Of a stretch of DNA of 64,000 bases, positions 35,158-47,694 are shown piece after piece; within the stretch, counting starts at the first letter, position 1, and each line of letters starts with the position of its first letter. The notes below the pieces were generated by a model, which was given only the letters and a program-made list of their open reading frames with translations, was not told the DNA's origin and did not search any database. The translations under genes were made by a program, and so were the position numbers. The DNA lies in the NCBI RefSeq assembly GCF_963169125.1, contig NC_084793.1:42651578-42715577 (forward strand). The letters run 5' to 3'. This DNA is from Humulus lupulus (taxonomy: Eukaryota; Streptophyta; Magnoliopsida; Rosales; Cannabaceae).

Positions 35158-37900
35158 TGTAATGACTCGAATTTCCTAATAAGGTTTAGGACCTTGATTA
35201 GGAGGTCGGGAGGGCCATAATTGATTTATTATGTCATTAAATGATTATATTCATAATTATGTGAATTATATTATTATATGATGATAAATGCATGCATATG
35301 GATCCCTTTTTCATTATTAGGGCATTTTGGTAATTTTTCCCGTTGAGGGCGTAATTATGTATTTTCATGCATGTTGGTGAATTGTGAGTGAGACCACATC
35401 ATAATGTGGATTTGTTCAAGCCATTCGACATGAGACGATCTTTGAATGCAAGTTTTTGGTTTGGTCATAACGGGGTTAATTTCGGGGCTCGGGGTGAGTC
35501 TCGGGGTGATTTGAGGATTAGAACATTATCGGGAATTAAAGGGTAATGGGATATGATTTATTGGCATTTGAGAATATTGGGAATAACGAGAATTGGAGGG
35601 TGTTAATTATGATTAATGAGATAGGTGGGAAATGACAATTTTTCCCTTGGTGGCTATTAAGGGTTTTAAATAGGCTTGGGGGCATTTTAGTCTTTTCACC
35701 TAAGGATATATATGAACCATAGAAAGCTATAGAAAGCTTAAGAAAATAGAGCACTTCATCTTCTCTTCTCCCATTCATCATTTCTTCTTCATTTCTCTTT
35801 GAATTTTGAAACTATTTTTGAGGAACCAAGCCTTGATGATCTAGGGTTATGTTCTACCATTGAAGAAGGTGTGATTCCGAGCTTGAGGTAAGTTTCTAGC
35901 CATTAGAACTCTAGTTCTTGCTCTGTTTTTCTTATTGAGTTTCAGTTGGGATTTTGGTTTGAAAGTTGAGAATTCAATGGGGTTTCTGGCAAAGTTTGGT
36001 TAGGTTATGATGCCTAGGAAATGTAGAGTAGATATTTGGGTTCATTTGGGGGTTTGGATGGAGTTTGGGATCAAGTTTTTAAGGTTGGAATTGTATAACT
36101 CGAAGGAGGAAGAACCAGGGTTAGTTCAGCCTGGTTCTAGCGCTATAGCGCCCATGGGAGGGCACTACAGCGCTAGCCAGAGCAAACCAGTTCTGGTTGT
36201 AGCGCTGGGGCGCTAGGGGGTAGCGCTGTAGCGCTACCCTGCTTTTCTTGATGCATATTTTAGGCACTTTTGAGGGTTTTTTGCTCGGGGTTTCAATTCC
36301 TAAGGCTCAGGATCGAATCTACTCACCGTTTGAGTACGATTTGAGGTCCCGAGAGTGAGGTTTAGATCAAGAACCTTTCACTGCTCATTTTCATTAATTG
36401 GAAGTTATATTTTGTTTTGACTAAGTGACCGCTAAGGGATTAAAGGATCGATCGTTCTCAAGGGTCGTTCATTTGTTATTCTCGCTCAAACCAGAGGTAA
36501 GAAATCTGCACCCTAAACGTGACATGCATGGTTTTTGATGTAGCATGTTGAATGCTCTATTTGTATATCTGAAATGCATATCAAATGCTTGGCAATTTTC
36601 TATCTCTGAGTGATACTAACTTATTAGTCAGGAATCGGCAATGGTGTTAGTATTGACTGTGAAGCTGTGACTTACTAGTAAAGTTCGTCAGTAGTACTGA
36701 GCACTAATCGTATGGTATTGACTTATGAGTCAAGAACGATATTAGCGTGTTTAACGCAAGCCGAAAAGATTAGATCTAATCGACATAAGCATTATCATCA
36801 GAAGCATGAAATGCTTGACCGGCCTTAAGTTCAATGAAAACTAAAAGCGCTTGTCTAGTCTAAAGGCTAGTTACTTAGAGCCAGAGCCAAAAGGCTAAGG
36901 TGACCTCCACGTCACATGGCTAGGAGGGTATGGGACTTCAGTGATAGACTTATCAGTTATCTACACAGAGATGGACTTATCAGTCATCTGATCGAGATAG
37001 ACTTATCAGTCATCTGACCGAGATAGACTTATCAGTCATCTGAATGAGATAGACTTATCAGTTATCTGACCGGGATAGACTTATCAGGAGAGACTTATTA
37101 GTCATCTGACCAGGATAGACTTATCAGTCATCTGACCGAGATAGACTTATTGGTCATCTAACTGAGATAGACTTATCAGTCATCTAATCGAGATAGACTT
37201 ATCAGTCATCTAACAGAGATAGACTTATTTAGTCATCTATACAGAGATAGACTTATCAGTTGTCTATTTAAAGAATGACTTATTAGTCAATTATTCAGAT
37301 AGACTTATTAGCTGTCTACCTCAGAGAGACTTATTAGTCATCTACCTCAGAGCGAGAGACTTATTAGTCATCTATTCAGAGCGCAGGACTCCACAAACAT
37401 TTATTTGTACCTACTTGCATGCATGAGTATGGTTATTACTGCTAGGCATGCCTATTATGACTTAGTGACATGTTATTACTTGTTCATGAGCATATTAAGT
37501 TTTCTTGTTGAGCTTCGGCTCATGGGTGCTATGTGGTGTAGGTAAAGGGAAAATAGAGTTGGACCATTCTTGAGTTGGAGGGCTTAGGTGACGATGTGTA
37601 CATATGCGGCTGCTCAACCATCACGACCGAGGGTTTAAAGAGGAACTAGGGTTAAACCCTATTTTTTCGCTTAGGTCGGCTGGTTATAAATATTTTGTTG
37701 TAATTAACCTTTAAATTATATTTTTGGGATCCCAATGTATATGGCAAACGTTTTAGTGAAACATTGTATCTTGACCAAAAATTTTAACCCTAAACCGCTA
37801 ATCATACTTAGTTACACGATTATGGCCAAATGACTCGGTTAGCGAGTTTAGCACTATTTAAATGCACACCGTAATAGTCCCTGAAGATTAGGGTGTTACA
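35158..37900 (+). mobile_element. S5: solo chromovirus LTR in the E4 leader
   Basis: 2743 bp, TGTAATGACTC to GGGTGTTACA, flanked by GTATG (35153-35157, 37901-37905). GC-rich AGCGCT patch at 36135-36235 and subrepeats at 36940-37385. Confidence 0.93.
36940..37385 (+). repeat. Subrepeat array in S5
   Basis: About 16 units of 'agacttatcagtcatctgac' plus 'cgagat', 26-27 bp, each with CTTATC. Confidence 0.88.
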
Positions 37901-38009
37901 GTATGTGAATGGTTATATGCTTGATCTTGGAATGTGAGGCGGCAAGAGGTTTAGTTATTACTACCTAACTTGCCGAATTGATTATTGCAGCAAGGTATAA
38001 GCCTGGAAG

Positions 38010-39204
38010 TATGCTTCCAAGGCAGATTGAATCATCAACTGGCCAAGAAGATCAGGGTTAGAATGATAGACAGGGTCAGGATAATGACCAGGGCCAGACC
38101 CTTCCGCCAACTCCTGAGAATTGGCAGCAGTTTCTTGCTGATTTGTAAGCAAGGGTATTGAGGTAGGAAGAAGAAATCTGCCTCCTGAGACAGCAATAGG
38201 TTCCTGTAAGGAACATCTTGTCAGAGGTATCACCTGTGACGATGCCAATAGCTGAGCAGCCACTAGAGGCTGGGAATAAATGGGAACATCTTTATGAAAG
38301 GTTTAGGAAACAGCACCCTCCGATCATTGAGGGTAGTGCAGATTCGGCTAAGGTCGAGTAGTGGATGAGTACGGTTACCACCATCCTAGACTTTATGAGG
38401 GTGGTTGGTAACGAGATGGTGGCATGTGCCACGTATATGTTTCCGGGAGGATGCCCAAATTCGGTGGGAAGTGATATCGCAGACCATAAACGTTAATGCC
38501 CTGGATTGGGAAAAGTTTCAGACTCTATTTAATGAAAAGTATTACAATGATGCCATCAGGGCGTCAAAGGCTGAAGAGTTCATCATATTACTTTAGGGCA
38601 ACTCATCAGTGACTGAATATGCCCTGAAATTTGATAGACTGTCAAATTTTGTTGGGGAATTGGTGCCCACTGATGGGACTAGAAGAGAGAGGTTTCTCCA
38701 GGGGCTACATCATATGATAGACCGGGATGTTCGTATTACTACTGTGCCAGGAATGACTACCTATGCACAAGTTGTTGAGAAGGCGCTCACAGCTGAGAGC
38801 GCAAAGAATAAAATATGGCATGATAATGCGTCTAGGAGAGACACTAGGAGGGTGGGACCTCCATTTATGAGTTCAGGTGGGGGCAGGGGCCCCAGCGATC
38901 AAAAAAGGAAGGCTCTTGATGCCTTTCCAGCTTCAGGACCTGACAGGAGACCTCGTGGCATTTCAACAGGCCGCCAGGGCGGTAGTGAGGGCCAGAGGAC
39001 TTTTCCTAAGTGCGCCAGATGCAAGAGGCACCACATAGGGGAGTGCCAAGAAAAGTCTTGCTTTTTATGCGGGGTAGTGGGACACCTAAAGAAAGATTGC
39101 TCAAGAAAGGAAGAACCACGAAAGGCGGACAGCTTGACCCCAGTTCGAGTGTTCGCACTGACAAAGGTAGAAGTTGAGGCTTGTCCCTCAGTAGTCACAG
39201 GTTA
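38010..39204 (+). pseudogene. gag: E4 gag, chromovirus type, broken
   Basis: Particle protein. The first part (about 38010-38380) has several in-frame stops (for example after EDQG and LADL). The core follows with a frame change near 38430: ISQTINVNALDWEKFQTLFN (from about 38480), then the chromovirus-like FDRLSNFVGELVP and RERFLQGLHHMI (38630-38720). A TAG near 38594 splits core from tail. The tail is basic and holds one complete CCHC knuckle, CFLCGVVGHLKKDC (about 39057-39098), preceded by a CARCKRHHIGEC variant. Decay is heavier than in E2 and E3. Confidence 0.82.
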
Positions 39205-39953
39205 GCTTTTTAGTGCTGGAACCCCTTATACTGTTTAGATTGATTCTGGTGCTACACATTGCTTTGTTGCTAGTAAAGTTATTGATAAATTGTTTAGACC
39301 TTGTGATTATTATGTTGCGGGGTTTGGGACCTTATTACCCACTGGAGAGTTAGTAGTATCCAGGAGATGGGTAAAATCTTTGCCAGTGAAAGTGGAGGGC
39401 AGAGAGTTGTTAGTTGATTTGATAGAGTTGGTTATGACCGACTTTGAAATGATTCTGGGTATGGACTGGTTAGTGAAGTATGGGGCAACCATAGATTGCA
39501 TAAGGAAAATGGTAACCTTTGAGCCTGAAGGTGAGGATCCTTTTGTATTTTTTGGCACTGTGAATGGACCTCGTGCACCTATGATATATGTATTGAAGGC
39601 TAGAGATCTATTGCAAGGTGGTTGCAAAGGATTCTTAGCCAGTTTGGTAGATACCACTCAGGTCGTGCCACTGGGACCAAAGGAGACTAGATTAGTCTAT
39701 GAGTTTCTGGATGTGTTTCCAGAGTTTTTACCAGGGTTGCCACCACACAGAGAGATTGAATTTGTGATTGAACTGGCACTAGAGACGGATCCAGTGTCTA
39801 GGGCACCTTACAGAATGGCCCCAGCAGAGTTGAAAGAACTAAAGGGATAGCTGCAGGAGCTGTTAGACTTGGATTTTATTAGACCCAGTTTCTCACCATG
39901 GGGTGCCCAGTCCTGTTTGTAAAGAAGAAGGATGGTTCTCTGAGAATGTGTAT
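39205..39953 (+). pseudogene. pol: E4 protease and start of reverse transcriptase, broken
   Basis: After a TAG at about 39203 and another near 39235 the aspartic protease motif IDSGATHCFV is intact (39240-39270). The frame runs on through the protease fold end (MILGMDWLVKYGATIDC, about 39450-39500), a linker, and the first conserved block of reverse transcriptase (EFLDVFPEFLPGLPPHREIEF, about 39700-39770). A TAG at 39848 and a frame change near 39905 follow. S6 enters the codons for RMC|IDYRE at 39954, with the duplication TGTAT restoring the frame on the other side. Confidence 0.85.
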
Positions 39954-42618
39954 TGTAACGCCCTAAACTCCAGGGACCGTTACAGTGTGCCTTATAAATA
40001 GTGCTAAACTCGCTTATCGAGTAATTTGGCCAAAATCGTGTAACTAAGTATGATTAGCAGTTTAGGGATTAAAAATTTTGGTTAAGATATAACGTTTCAT
40101 TAGAACGTTTACTGTATACATTGGGATTCCAAAAAAAATATAATTTAAAGGTTTATTACAAGAAAATATTTACAACCAGTCGATCTAAGCAGCAAAACAG
40201 GGTTTAACCCTAGTTCCTCTTTCAACCCTTGGCTGTGGCGGTCGAGCAGCCGCATATGTACACATCGCCACCTAAGCTCTCCAACTCAAGGATGGTCCAG
40301 CTTTCTTTTGCCTTAACATGAACCACATAGCACCCATGAGCCGAAGCCAAGCAAGAAAACTCAATATGCTCATGAACAGTCATATCATGACATCAAATCA
40401 TAAGGCACACGCCTAGCAAATACAGCCATATTCAAGCAGGCAAATGAGTTCACGTAATGATGAATATACAACATCAAAAGATGATCATAATAATCATCCA
40501 GAGCTTTTAGCCCCAAATAGAAGAGTGACAGTTGTAATAGTCACTAAGGTGGGTTCCGTTCCCATTAGCCATGTGACGATAGGGCCGTCGGGGCTTTATA
40601 GATAAGTGATCATTTCACTAGCTTAAACAAGATAGGTGTTCGATGAACTAGTCACCAATATAACCTATCACATGACCATAGAGTCACAACCATGGGATTC
40701 CTTTCCCTAGCCACATGACAAACCGTCACCTAGGCCTTTGGCCCTGGCTCGGAGTAACTAGTCCTAGACTAGTTAAGCGCTTATAATTTTCATCGACCTA
40801 AGGGTCGGTCCAGCATCAATGCTCCCAGAGTCATTCAACGCTGATATCAATTAGATCTAATCTCTTATCGGCCCTGCGTTCATGACGCTTATGCCGTTTC
40901 TGACTCTCAGGTCAGTAATACACGACCAGTGCCAACCCTAACTAGTCAGTGCCATACACAAGTAAGCAATGCTACCAAACATATATCATATGTCAAATAT
41001 CCGAATACAGGGCATTCGACATGCTTACTTAACCATTGCTAGCATAATTAGGACCATGCATAAACACAGAGGCTCAAGCTCTGAACAATCTCATATTCAA
41101 TATTCATAGCATGCCCTAATCACATGTTTCTCGTGCAACATGCATCACATTTAATCACTTGACATGCCACAACAATAACCATGCAGGTCACATTTAAACA
41201 TCCAACATGCATCAAGAATAACCATGCATGTCACATATACACAGGGTGCAATTTTCTTACCTATGGTTCGAGCGAGAAACAATAATTGAACGACCCTTGA
41301 GAACGATCGACCTTTTTAATCCTTTAGCGGTCACCTAGTCATAACCAAATATAACCTCCATTAATGAAAATCAACAATAATAGGATCGTAACCTAAACCC
41401 CACTCTCGGGACCCCGAAGTGTGCCCACACGGTGAGTAGATTCGATCCCGGGCCTTAAGGATTGAAACCCCGAGCCAAAAACTCTTAAAAACACTCAAAA
41501 CGGGGATTTGATGAAACAAGGTAGCGCTACCCCCCTAGCGCCCCAGCGCTCAAGACAGAACCAAAACCGCCCCAGAGCCACATCAGGTAGCCCTGTAGCG
41601 CTCCCTTGTGGGCGCTGTAGCGCTACCTCCAGCCTAAAGTTGCCCATAAACTTCTCCCTTCGACTCCACCATTTCTAACCCAAACCAAAAGCTTCCCAAC
41701 ATCATTTAAACCTCCAATTGAACCCAAATACCATCTACATACAACCTAGGTATCATAACCCAAGCACCCTAGCCAAAAACATCCATTGAAACTCAACTTT
41801 CCAACTCAAAAACCCACTGAAACTCAATTAAGAAAACAGAGCAAGAACAAGAGTTTTAATGGATAAAAACTCACCTCAATCTCGGCAACACACCCACTTC
41901 AATGGTAGAGCATAACCTTAGCTTATCACAACTTGGTTCCTTGGCTTGGTTCCTCAAAAAGAGCTTGAAAATCCAAAGAGAATTGGGGGAGAAAAACCAT
42001 CGGGAGAGAAAGAGGAAGTGAGACTCTGTTTTTGATAAGCTTCTACAGGCTTAATGGCTGATATATATCCTTTAGGGTGAAAAGACCTAAATGCCCTCAT
42101 GGCTAAAATAAAACCTTAACAGCCACCAAGGGCAAAATTGTCCTTTCGCACCTATTTCGTTAATCATAATTAACACCCTCCAATTCCCGTTATTCTCAAT
42201 ATTATCAAATACCAATAAATCATATCCCATTACCATTTAATTCACGGTAATGTTCTAATCATTAAAATCACCTCGAGACTCACCCCAAGCCTCGAACTTA
42301 ATCCCGTTATGACCAGACTGAATACTTGCATTTCATGATCGTCTCATGCCGAAAGGCTCGAAAAAATCCACATATAATGTGGTACCATTCATAACTCACC
42401 CACATGCACGAAAATACACAATTACGCCCTCTACGGGCCAAATTACCAAAATGCCCTTATAATTTAAAATAAACCCATATGCATGCATTTATCATCATAT
42501 TATAATATAATTCACATAAGCATGCATATAACCATTTGATAATATAATAAATCAATTATGGCCCTCTCGGCCTCCTAATCAAGGTCCTAAACCTTATTAA
42601 GAAATTTGGGGCATTACA
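39954..42618 (-). mobile_element. S6: solo chromovirus LTR in E4 reverse transcriptase
   Basis: 2665 bp, plus-strand ends TGTAACGCCC and GGGGCATTACA, flanked by TGTAT (39949-39953, 42619-42623). GC-rich AGCGCT patch at 41520-41635. Its insertion broke the E4 polyprotein. Confidence 0.93.
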
Positions 42619-43592
42619 TGTATTGACTACAGAGAATTGAATAAGTTAATAATCAAGAACAAGTATCCTCTGCCAATGATAGATAACTTATTTGATCAGT
42701 TGCAAGGTAAGATGGTATTCTCAAAGATAGATCTTCAATTTGGTTATCACCAGATGAGGATCAAGGAGGGAGATATACCGAAGACTGCCTTTCGTATCGG
42801 ATATGGGCATTATGAGTTTTTAGTCATGTCCTATGGGTTGACTAATGCCCTAGCTGCTTTTATGGATCTGATGACCAGAGTGTTCAAGGATTACTTGGAC
42901 CAGTTTGTGATCGTCTTTATCGACGATATTCTGGTATATTCTTAGTCAGAGTCAGAACATGAACAACATCTGAGGTTGGTTCTATAGAGACTAAGGGAAC
43001 ACAGATTGTTTGCAAAGTTCAAGAAATGTGAGTTCTGATTACCTCAGGTAAGTTTCCTTGGTCATATTTTCAGTAAGGAAGGGATCAAGGTGAACTCAGG
43101 AAATATTGAGGCGGTTAGAGATTGGCCAAGGCCAAGGAATGCCTCAGAGATTAAGAGCTTCCTTGTAATGGTAGGTTACTTCAGGCGTTTTGTAGAAAGG
43201 TTCTCAAGGATTGCTGCTTCATTGACTAAACTGACGCGGAAGAATCAGAAGTTTGTGTGGTCAGACAAGTGTGAGAACATCTTCCAGGAATTGAAGCAAA
43301 GATTAATCACAGCTCCAGTTTTGAGTCTCCCGATAGATCAGGAGAAGTTGTGATTTACTGTGATGTCTCACATCAAGGTTTGGGTTGTGTTCTTATGCAG
43401 TCAGGGAAGGTGATTGCCTATGCATCACGTCAATTGAAAGAGTATGAATAGAGATACCCCACTCATGATTTAGAGTTGGAAGCAGTGGTTTTTGCATTGA
43501 AGGTATGGAGGCATTACCTTTATGGGGAGAAGTATGAGATATACACTAACCACAAAAGTCTGAAGTAATTTTTCATATAGAAAGACCTGAAC
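42619..43592 (+). pseudogene. pol: E4 reverse transcriptase and RNase H, broken
   Basis: RT copies element RNA into DNA. Visible: [18 protein letters not shown], the D-bearing [15 protein letters not shown], and an intact active site FIDD (42916-42927). A TAG follows directly (about 42943), more stops at about 42987 and 43038, then the thumb/connection (FLGHIF, GYFRRFVERFSRIA, PVLSLPID). RNase H begins near 43355 after a frame change (VSHQGLGCVLMQSGKVIAYA) and carries stops near 43450 and 43567. Confidence 0.85.
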
Positions 43593-44628
43593 ATGAGACA
43601 TAGGTGTTGGATAGAGTTGGTAAAGGATTATGATTATAAAATCCTGTATCACCCAGAGAGGGCCAACGTAGTGGCAGATGCCTTAAGCCGGAAAGGTCCT
43701 GGACAGATTTACAGTGTGAGACTGATATCCAAAGAGTTGGCAAATGATGTGACCAGAGCTGGTATAGAGTTGCTGGTGGGCCAGTTAGCCAATATTACGC
43801 TACAGTCTACACTATTGGAAAGAATAAAGGAAGATCAGTTGGGAGATCAACAACTGACAAAGGTCAGAGAGGACGTTCTAGCTGGAGTGTCTCGAGACTA
43901 TACAGTGTCAGATATGGGCTTGTTGAGATACAAGGGTTGGATCTACGTTCCGATGGACGCAGTTATCAGGCGAGAGATTCTGGATGAATCTTACACTACT
44001 CGTTACTATTTGCATCCAGGCACCGCGAAGATGTATCAGGATTTAAGATCACTGTATTGGTGGCCTAGGATGAAGAGGGATGTGATAGAATATGTGGCTA
44101 AGTGCTTGACATATCAACAGGTCAAGGCTGAGCATCAAAAACCAGCAGGACTATTACGGACTCTAGACATCCCATAGTGGAAATGGGAGGATATCACGAT
44201 GGATTTCGTGGTGGGATTACCCAGGACTGTGGGTCAACGTAATTCGGTATGGGTTATAGTGGATCGATACACCAAATCAACTCACTTCTTACCAGTGAGG
44301 ACAACGTATACAGTTGACCAATATGCAGATCTCTATGTGAAAGAGATAGTGCATCTTCATGGGGCTCTGCAGTCAATCGTGTCAGATCGGGACCCCACAT
44401 TTACTTCCAAGTTATGGGGAAGTTTGCAGAGGGCCATGGGTACACAGTTGAAGTTCAGTACTGCTTTTTATCCTCAGACAGATGGACAATCTAAGATAAC
44501 GATTCAGATATTAGAGGACATGTTGCGAGCGTGTGTGGAGTAAGTATTTACCTTTGATAGAATTTTCCTACAATAACAACTATCAGTCGACCATTGGAGT
44601 GGCTCCTTATGAGATGTTGTATGGTAGG
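43593..44628 (+). pseudogene. pol: E4 RNase H end and integrase core, broken
   Basis: Integrase inserts the DNA copy. The zinc-binding domain has the two His (HPGT... near 44014) but the second Cys of CxxC is replaced by Tyr (CLTYQQVKAEH, about 44102-44134). A TAG at about 44175 follows. The catalytic core shows the first Asp (TMDFVVGLP, 44197-44223) and second Asp (IVSDRDPTF, about 44375-44402), but the Glu of the D,D,E triad is replaced by Lys (GQSKITIQ, about 44485-44508). A TAA lies at 44541. The region after about 44540 is frame-shifted and ends at E3's insertion in APYEMLYGR. Confidence 0.87.
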
Positions 44629-45634
44629 TGTTGACCACGATTTTGGCCAACGACGAGTAGACGTCAAAACTACAATAAACCTTCAAGATAAAAAATATGA
44701 CACAGATAATTTTATAGTGGCTCAGCCCCAATTTATTGGTAATAGCCTAATCCACTTGGAGTTGTGATATATTTAGCCTACACTTAAGATCAGATGAACT
44801 TGAGCCAACTGAGTTTCTTAAGTGCAAGTAGATAATACAGATTTTCTCTCTCTAAACTCTCTCAGAAAATGCCCCAAGAATGCACCAAGTAACAGTCCCC
44901 AAAATCTCAAAACGAGAGAGTTTTCTTAGTCCCCAAAAGATCAGATCCCCCTAAATGATTTCATGAGCCATTTATTTATAGGCTCATGGATCGTACATAA
45001 ATATCTCCCTTTTACCGGGTCTTAGGTTCTTCCAACAGACTTTAATTAATAAAATATAACTAAATCTAATATTACAGCAATATGGCTATTATTCTGGGAT
45101 ATCTGAGAGATTCCCGTGCAGGTATGACCGATTCTTGTTGATTTCGTTACTGGGATCTTTTACGTAGCCCTGCTCTATTTAGTCGGTCCACACCACACCC
45201 AGGAGGAAAAATGAAGGGCCAAAGCACTCCACTGGTCGGCCGAACACTTGACTGGGCGGACAAGCTGCTGACTGGGTGGACAAGCACATGACTGGGCGGA
45301 CAAGCACTTGACTGGGCGGACAAGCACCTGACTGGGCAGACAAGCACCTGACTGGTCAGACAAGCACCTGACTGGGCGGACAAGCACTTGACTGGGCGGG
45401 CAAGCACCTGACTGGTCCAACATGACACTTCTCTGGTCTAGCATGACACTTGACTGGTCAGCCAAAAATCTTCACCAGTCGGACATAAATTCTATCAGAT
45501 CGATCAGATCACTTTATCACAACTCCGAAGAGCCAATATATTTATTGACTATTAATGTGTCATTCACGAACCATGTATTTCCACTTGTCACTTCTGATTT
45601 CCACGTCATCGAACTCCAATTTTTTGGGATAACA
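44629..45634 (-). repeat. E3 3' LTR
   Basis: 1006 bp, TGTTGACCACG to GGGATAACA. Minus-strand TATA box (CTATAAATAAATGG) near 44970-44980. A nine-unit 20-bp array at 45247-45426. Confidence 0.93.
45247..45426. repeat. 20-bp tandem array in the E3 3' LTR
   Basis: Nine units of CCTGACTGGGCGGACAAGCA with a few changes per unit (CTTG or CATG starts, AGAC for GGAC). The 5' LTR has the matching array at 50599-50778, also nine units. Confidence 0.92.
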
Positions 45635-45650
45635 TTTACCCCTCAAGTTT
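45635..45650 (-). other. E3 polypurine tract
   Basis: The minus strand reads AAACTTGAGGGGTAAA before the 3' LTR; one G is replaced by A compared with E2. Confidence 0.8.
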
Positions 45651-45879
45651 ATTATACGATTTACTCGTATGATAAATTTTTTCTCTAGGAAAATGTTTTT
45701 GAGGTCATCCAAAAGCTTCCATCCGGTCGATAACTTTCACGTAAACCCACGATTGAACTTGTCTTTTGATTTCTTCAAATTCTATTTTTTATCTTGTTGT
45801 TGTGTATTTTGGGTGAGGAAATGAGTTTGTGTTCATGGAATTTAGGGCTTTTGTTTTTCGGAAAAGGTTTAGGGGTTGT

Positions 45880-46450
45880 GCGCGGTCATGTCCGATCGGC
45901 CATAATTTTTTCCTCTTGTTGTTTGAACACTTGGGCACTTTGTCACACCCTAAACCGTTCAGATGAAGGGCACCATTACTCGGCCATGCCATTGGCTGCT
46001 CGGGAACCACTCCGATCGGACCCTATGCCATTCGCTTGGACATGGCGTACTCAAGCTCCTCAGACAGGCATGGCACACTCCTCGGACCCCAGCATCCGCT
46101 CGGACCCCACATCGTAGTTCCTCGGACAACTGTCCAGAAATGCATGCACTCTGCAACCCCTTGGCACACTGCTCGGACACGCGCGCACGGCTCGGGATGC
46201 TTCGGCGTGATGCAGGTGCACCGCTCAGACGCTAGGCCATCCGCTCGGATGCTACGTTCAGCTCCTTGGATGCCCAACCAGCCGCTCGGACGCAGCCTCC
46301 AGGCGCTCGGCCATGCACCCCAACCGCTCGAGCGTGCATCTCCTCGGCATGCTCGTCGAGCTGCTCGGACACGAGACTCCTTCATCCATTTAGGCAAGCG
46401 GCACAACCGCTCGGGGGCATTGCACAGCCTCCTGGACACACGTCCGAATC
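45880..46450. repeat. GC-rich CTCGGAC-reiterated region in E3
   Basis: Same character as E2 22140-23010 but shorter: about 18 copies of CTCGGA/CTCGGG or close variants, irregular spacing, several overlapping open frames on both strands with no domain. Confidence 0.7.
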
Positions 46451-47694
46451 ACTCAAACAACTTGTGTGCATCTCTCATAGTATTTTGAGAGATTGATTTC
46501 TCTCAACCAATCTTGGGGAAAATTGACTTCTCTTCTCAAAAACATTTTTCCACTATGTAGTATTTACTTTGCATGCATTTGTTCATGTTTTTTTTATTCA
46601 CTCCAGGGACTCATCGTTGTTAGTCATGCTCAACAATAGAGTTTCCTACTTGACTAGTGATATATGCTTAGCTGACCAGGGAAGTTGTCTCTGCTCTCCC
46701 GACTAGGAAAACTTTGCACCTGATCAACTAAACCTTGTACCTGGCTAGTAGTTTACTCCTTATTCTTCTGAAGACAACTGTTGCTTAGCAACTCTGATAT
46801 TTTTCTCGTACAGCCGAGCTATTGGCATTTATACTTTACTTTTTTTTGTTAACTTAAAACATTCTAAGTCTTTTTAGACTTAAAAAGTTATAAGTTTTTT
46901 TGTGAATAGTAAAGTCACTCTGATGTATGCCTTATATTTTCGCATGAGTACTTAGTTTTCTAAATTTTAAATTCTAGACATTTCATAAGTCCATGCTAAG
47001 TATACTTTCTCACTCTCTTATTACTCGGACATTTTATGAGCATAATGTTTATTGTCACACGAATATCTGCTTCTAACTTGATTTTTTTTTTAAATTACAA
47101 GTTACTTAAGCTTTGTCAAACAAGTTAGCTTAATGGCCTTTTTGGACTTCAAAAATTTACAAGTCAGCCTAAAAACAAATATCTTAACTCATGTCTTATT
47201 GCCTGTGTTAAATTATATACCAGTATACCCCATGTGCCCCCCAAGTGATCGAGGGTTGAAAGATCCTTAGTCACTTACTACTTGATCGAATCTGTTCGAG
47301 TAGTTAATTACTCGTGAAACACATAGAATATATGGAAAATATTCGAGTAGTTGAACACTGCTTGAATGTATCGACCAGTTGAACACTATCCGATTTTACC
47401 GACCAGTTGAACATTGTTCGGATAATTAACACACATGCACTTTTGTAGCAAGAATCGACCACGCTGCGCGTAATCTCTTTTATTACTCGTAAATTAGAAA
47501 AGGACAATACATGTCTAATAATGAGTCTTAAACAACAAAAATTGTTCAAAAATAGATGACTGGTTAGCAAATAACCTGCTCACAAACAAAATTTAAATAA
47601 CAAGTTAAACAACTTGAAATTAAACTACCACTATAAAAGAAGTATTTAGAAATAATATATTCACAGACGCTCGCCGTTCCAGTGGCTCCTGATC
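46451..47694. other. E3 non-coding spacer
   Basis: Collinear with E2 23100-24299: internal polypurine tract at 47236-47248 and E1-like segment at 47445-47515. No gene. Confidence 0.75.

Noticed and set aside
36940..37385. CRISPR-like array of short repeats
   Set aside because: Eukaryotic LTR subrepeats: units are imperfect, directly adjacent, without unique spacers, and recur inside other LTRs of the same family.
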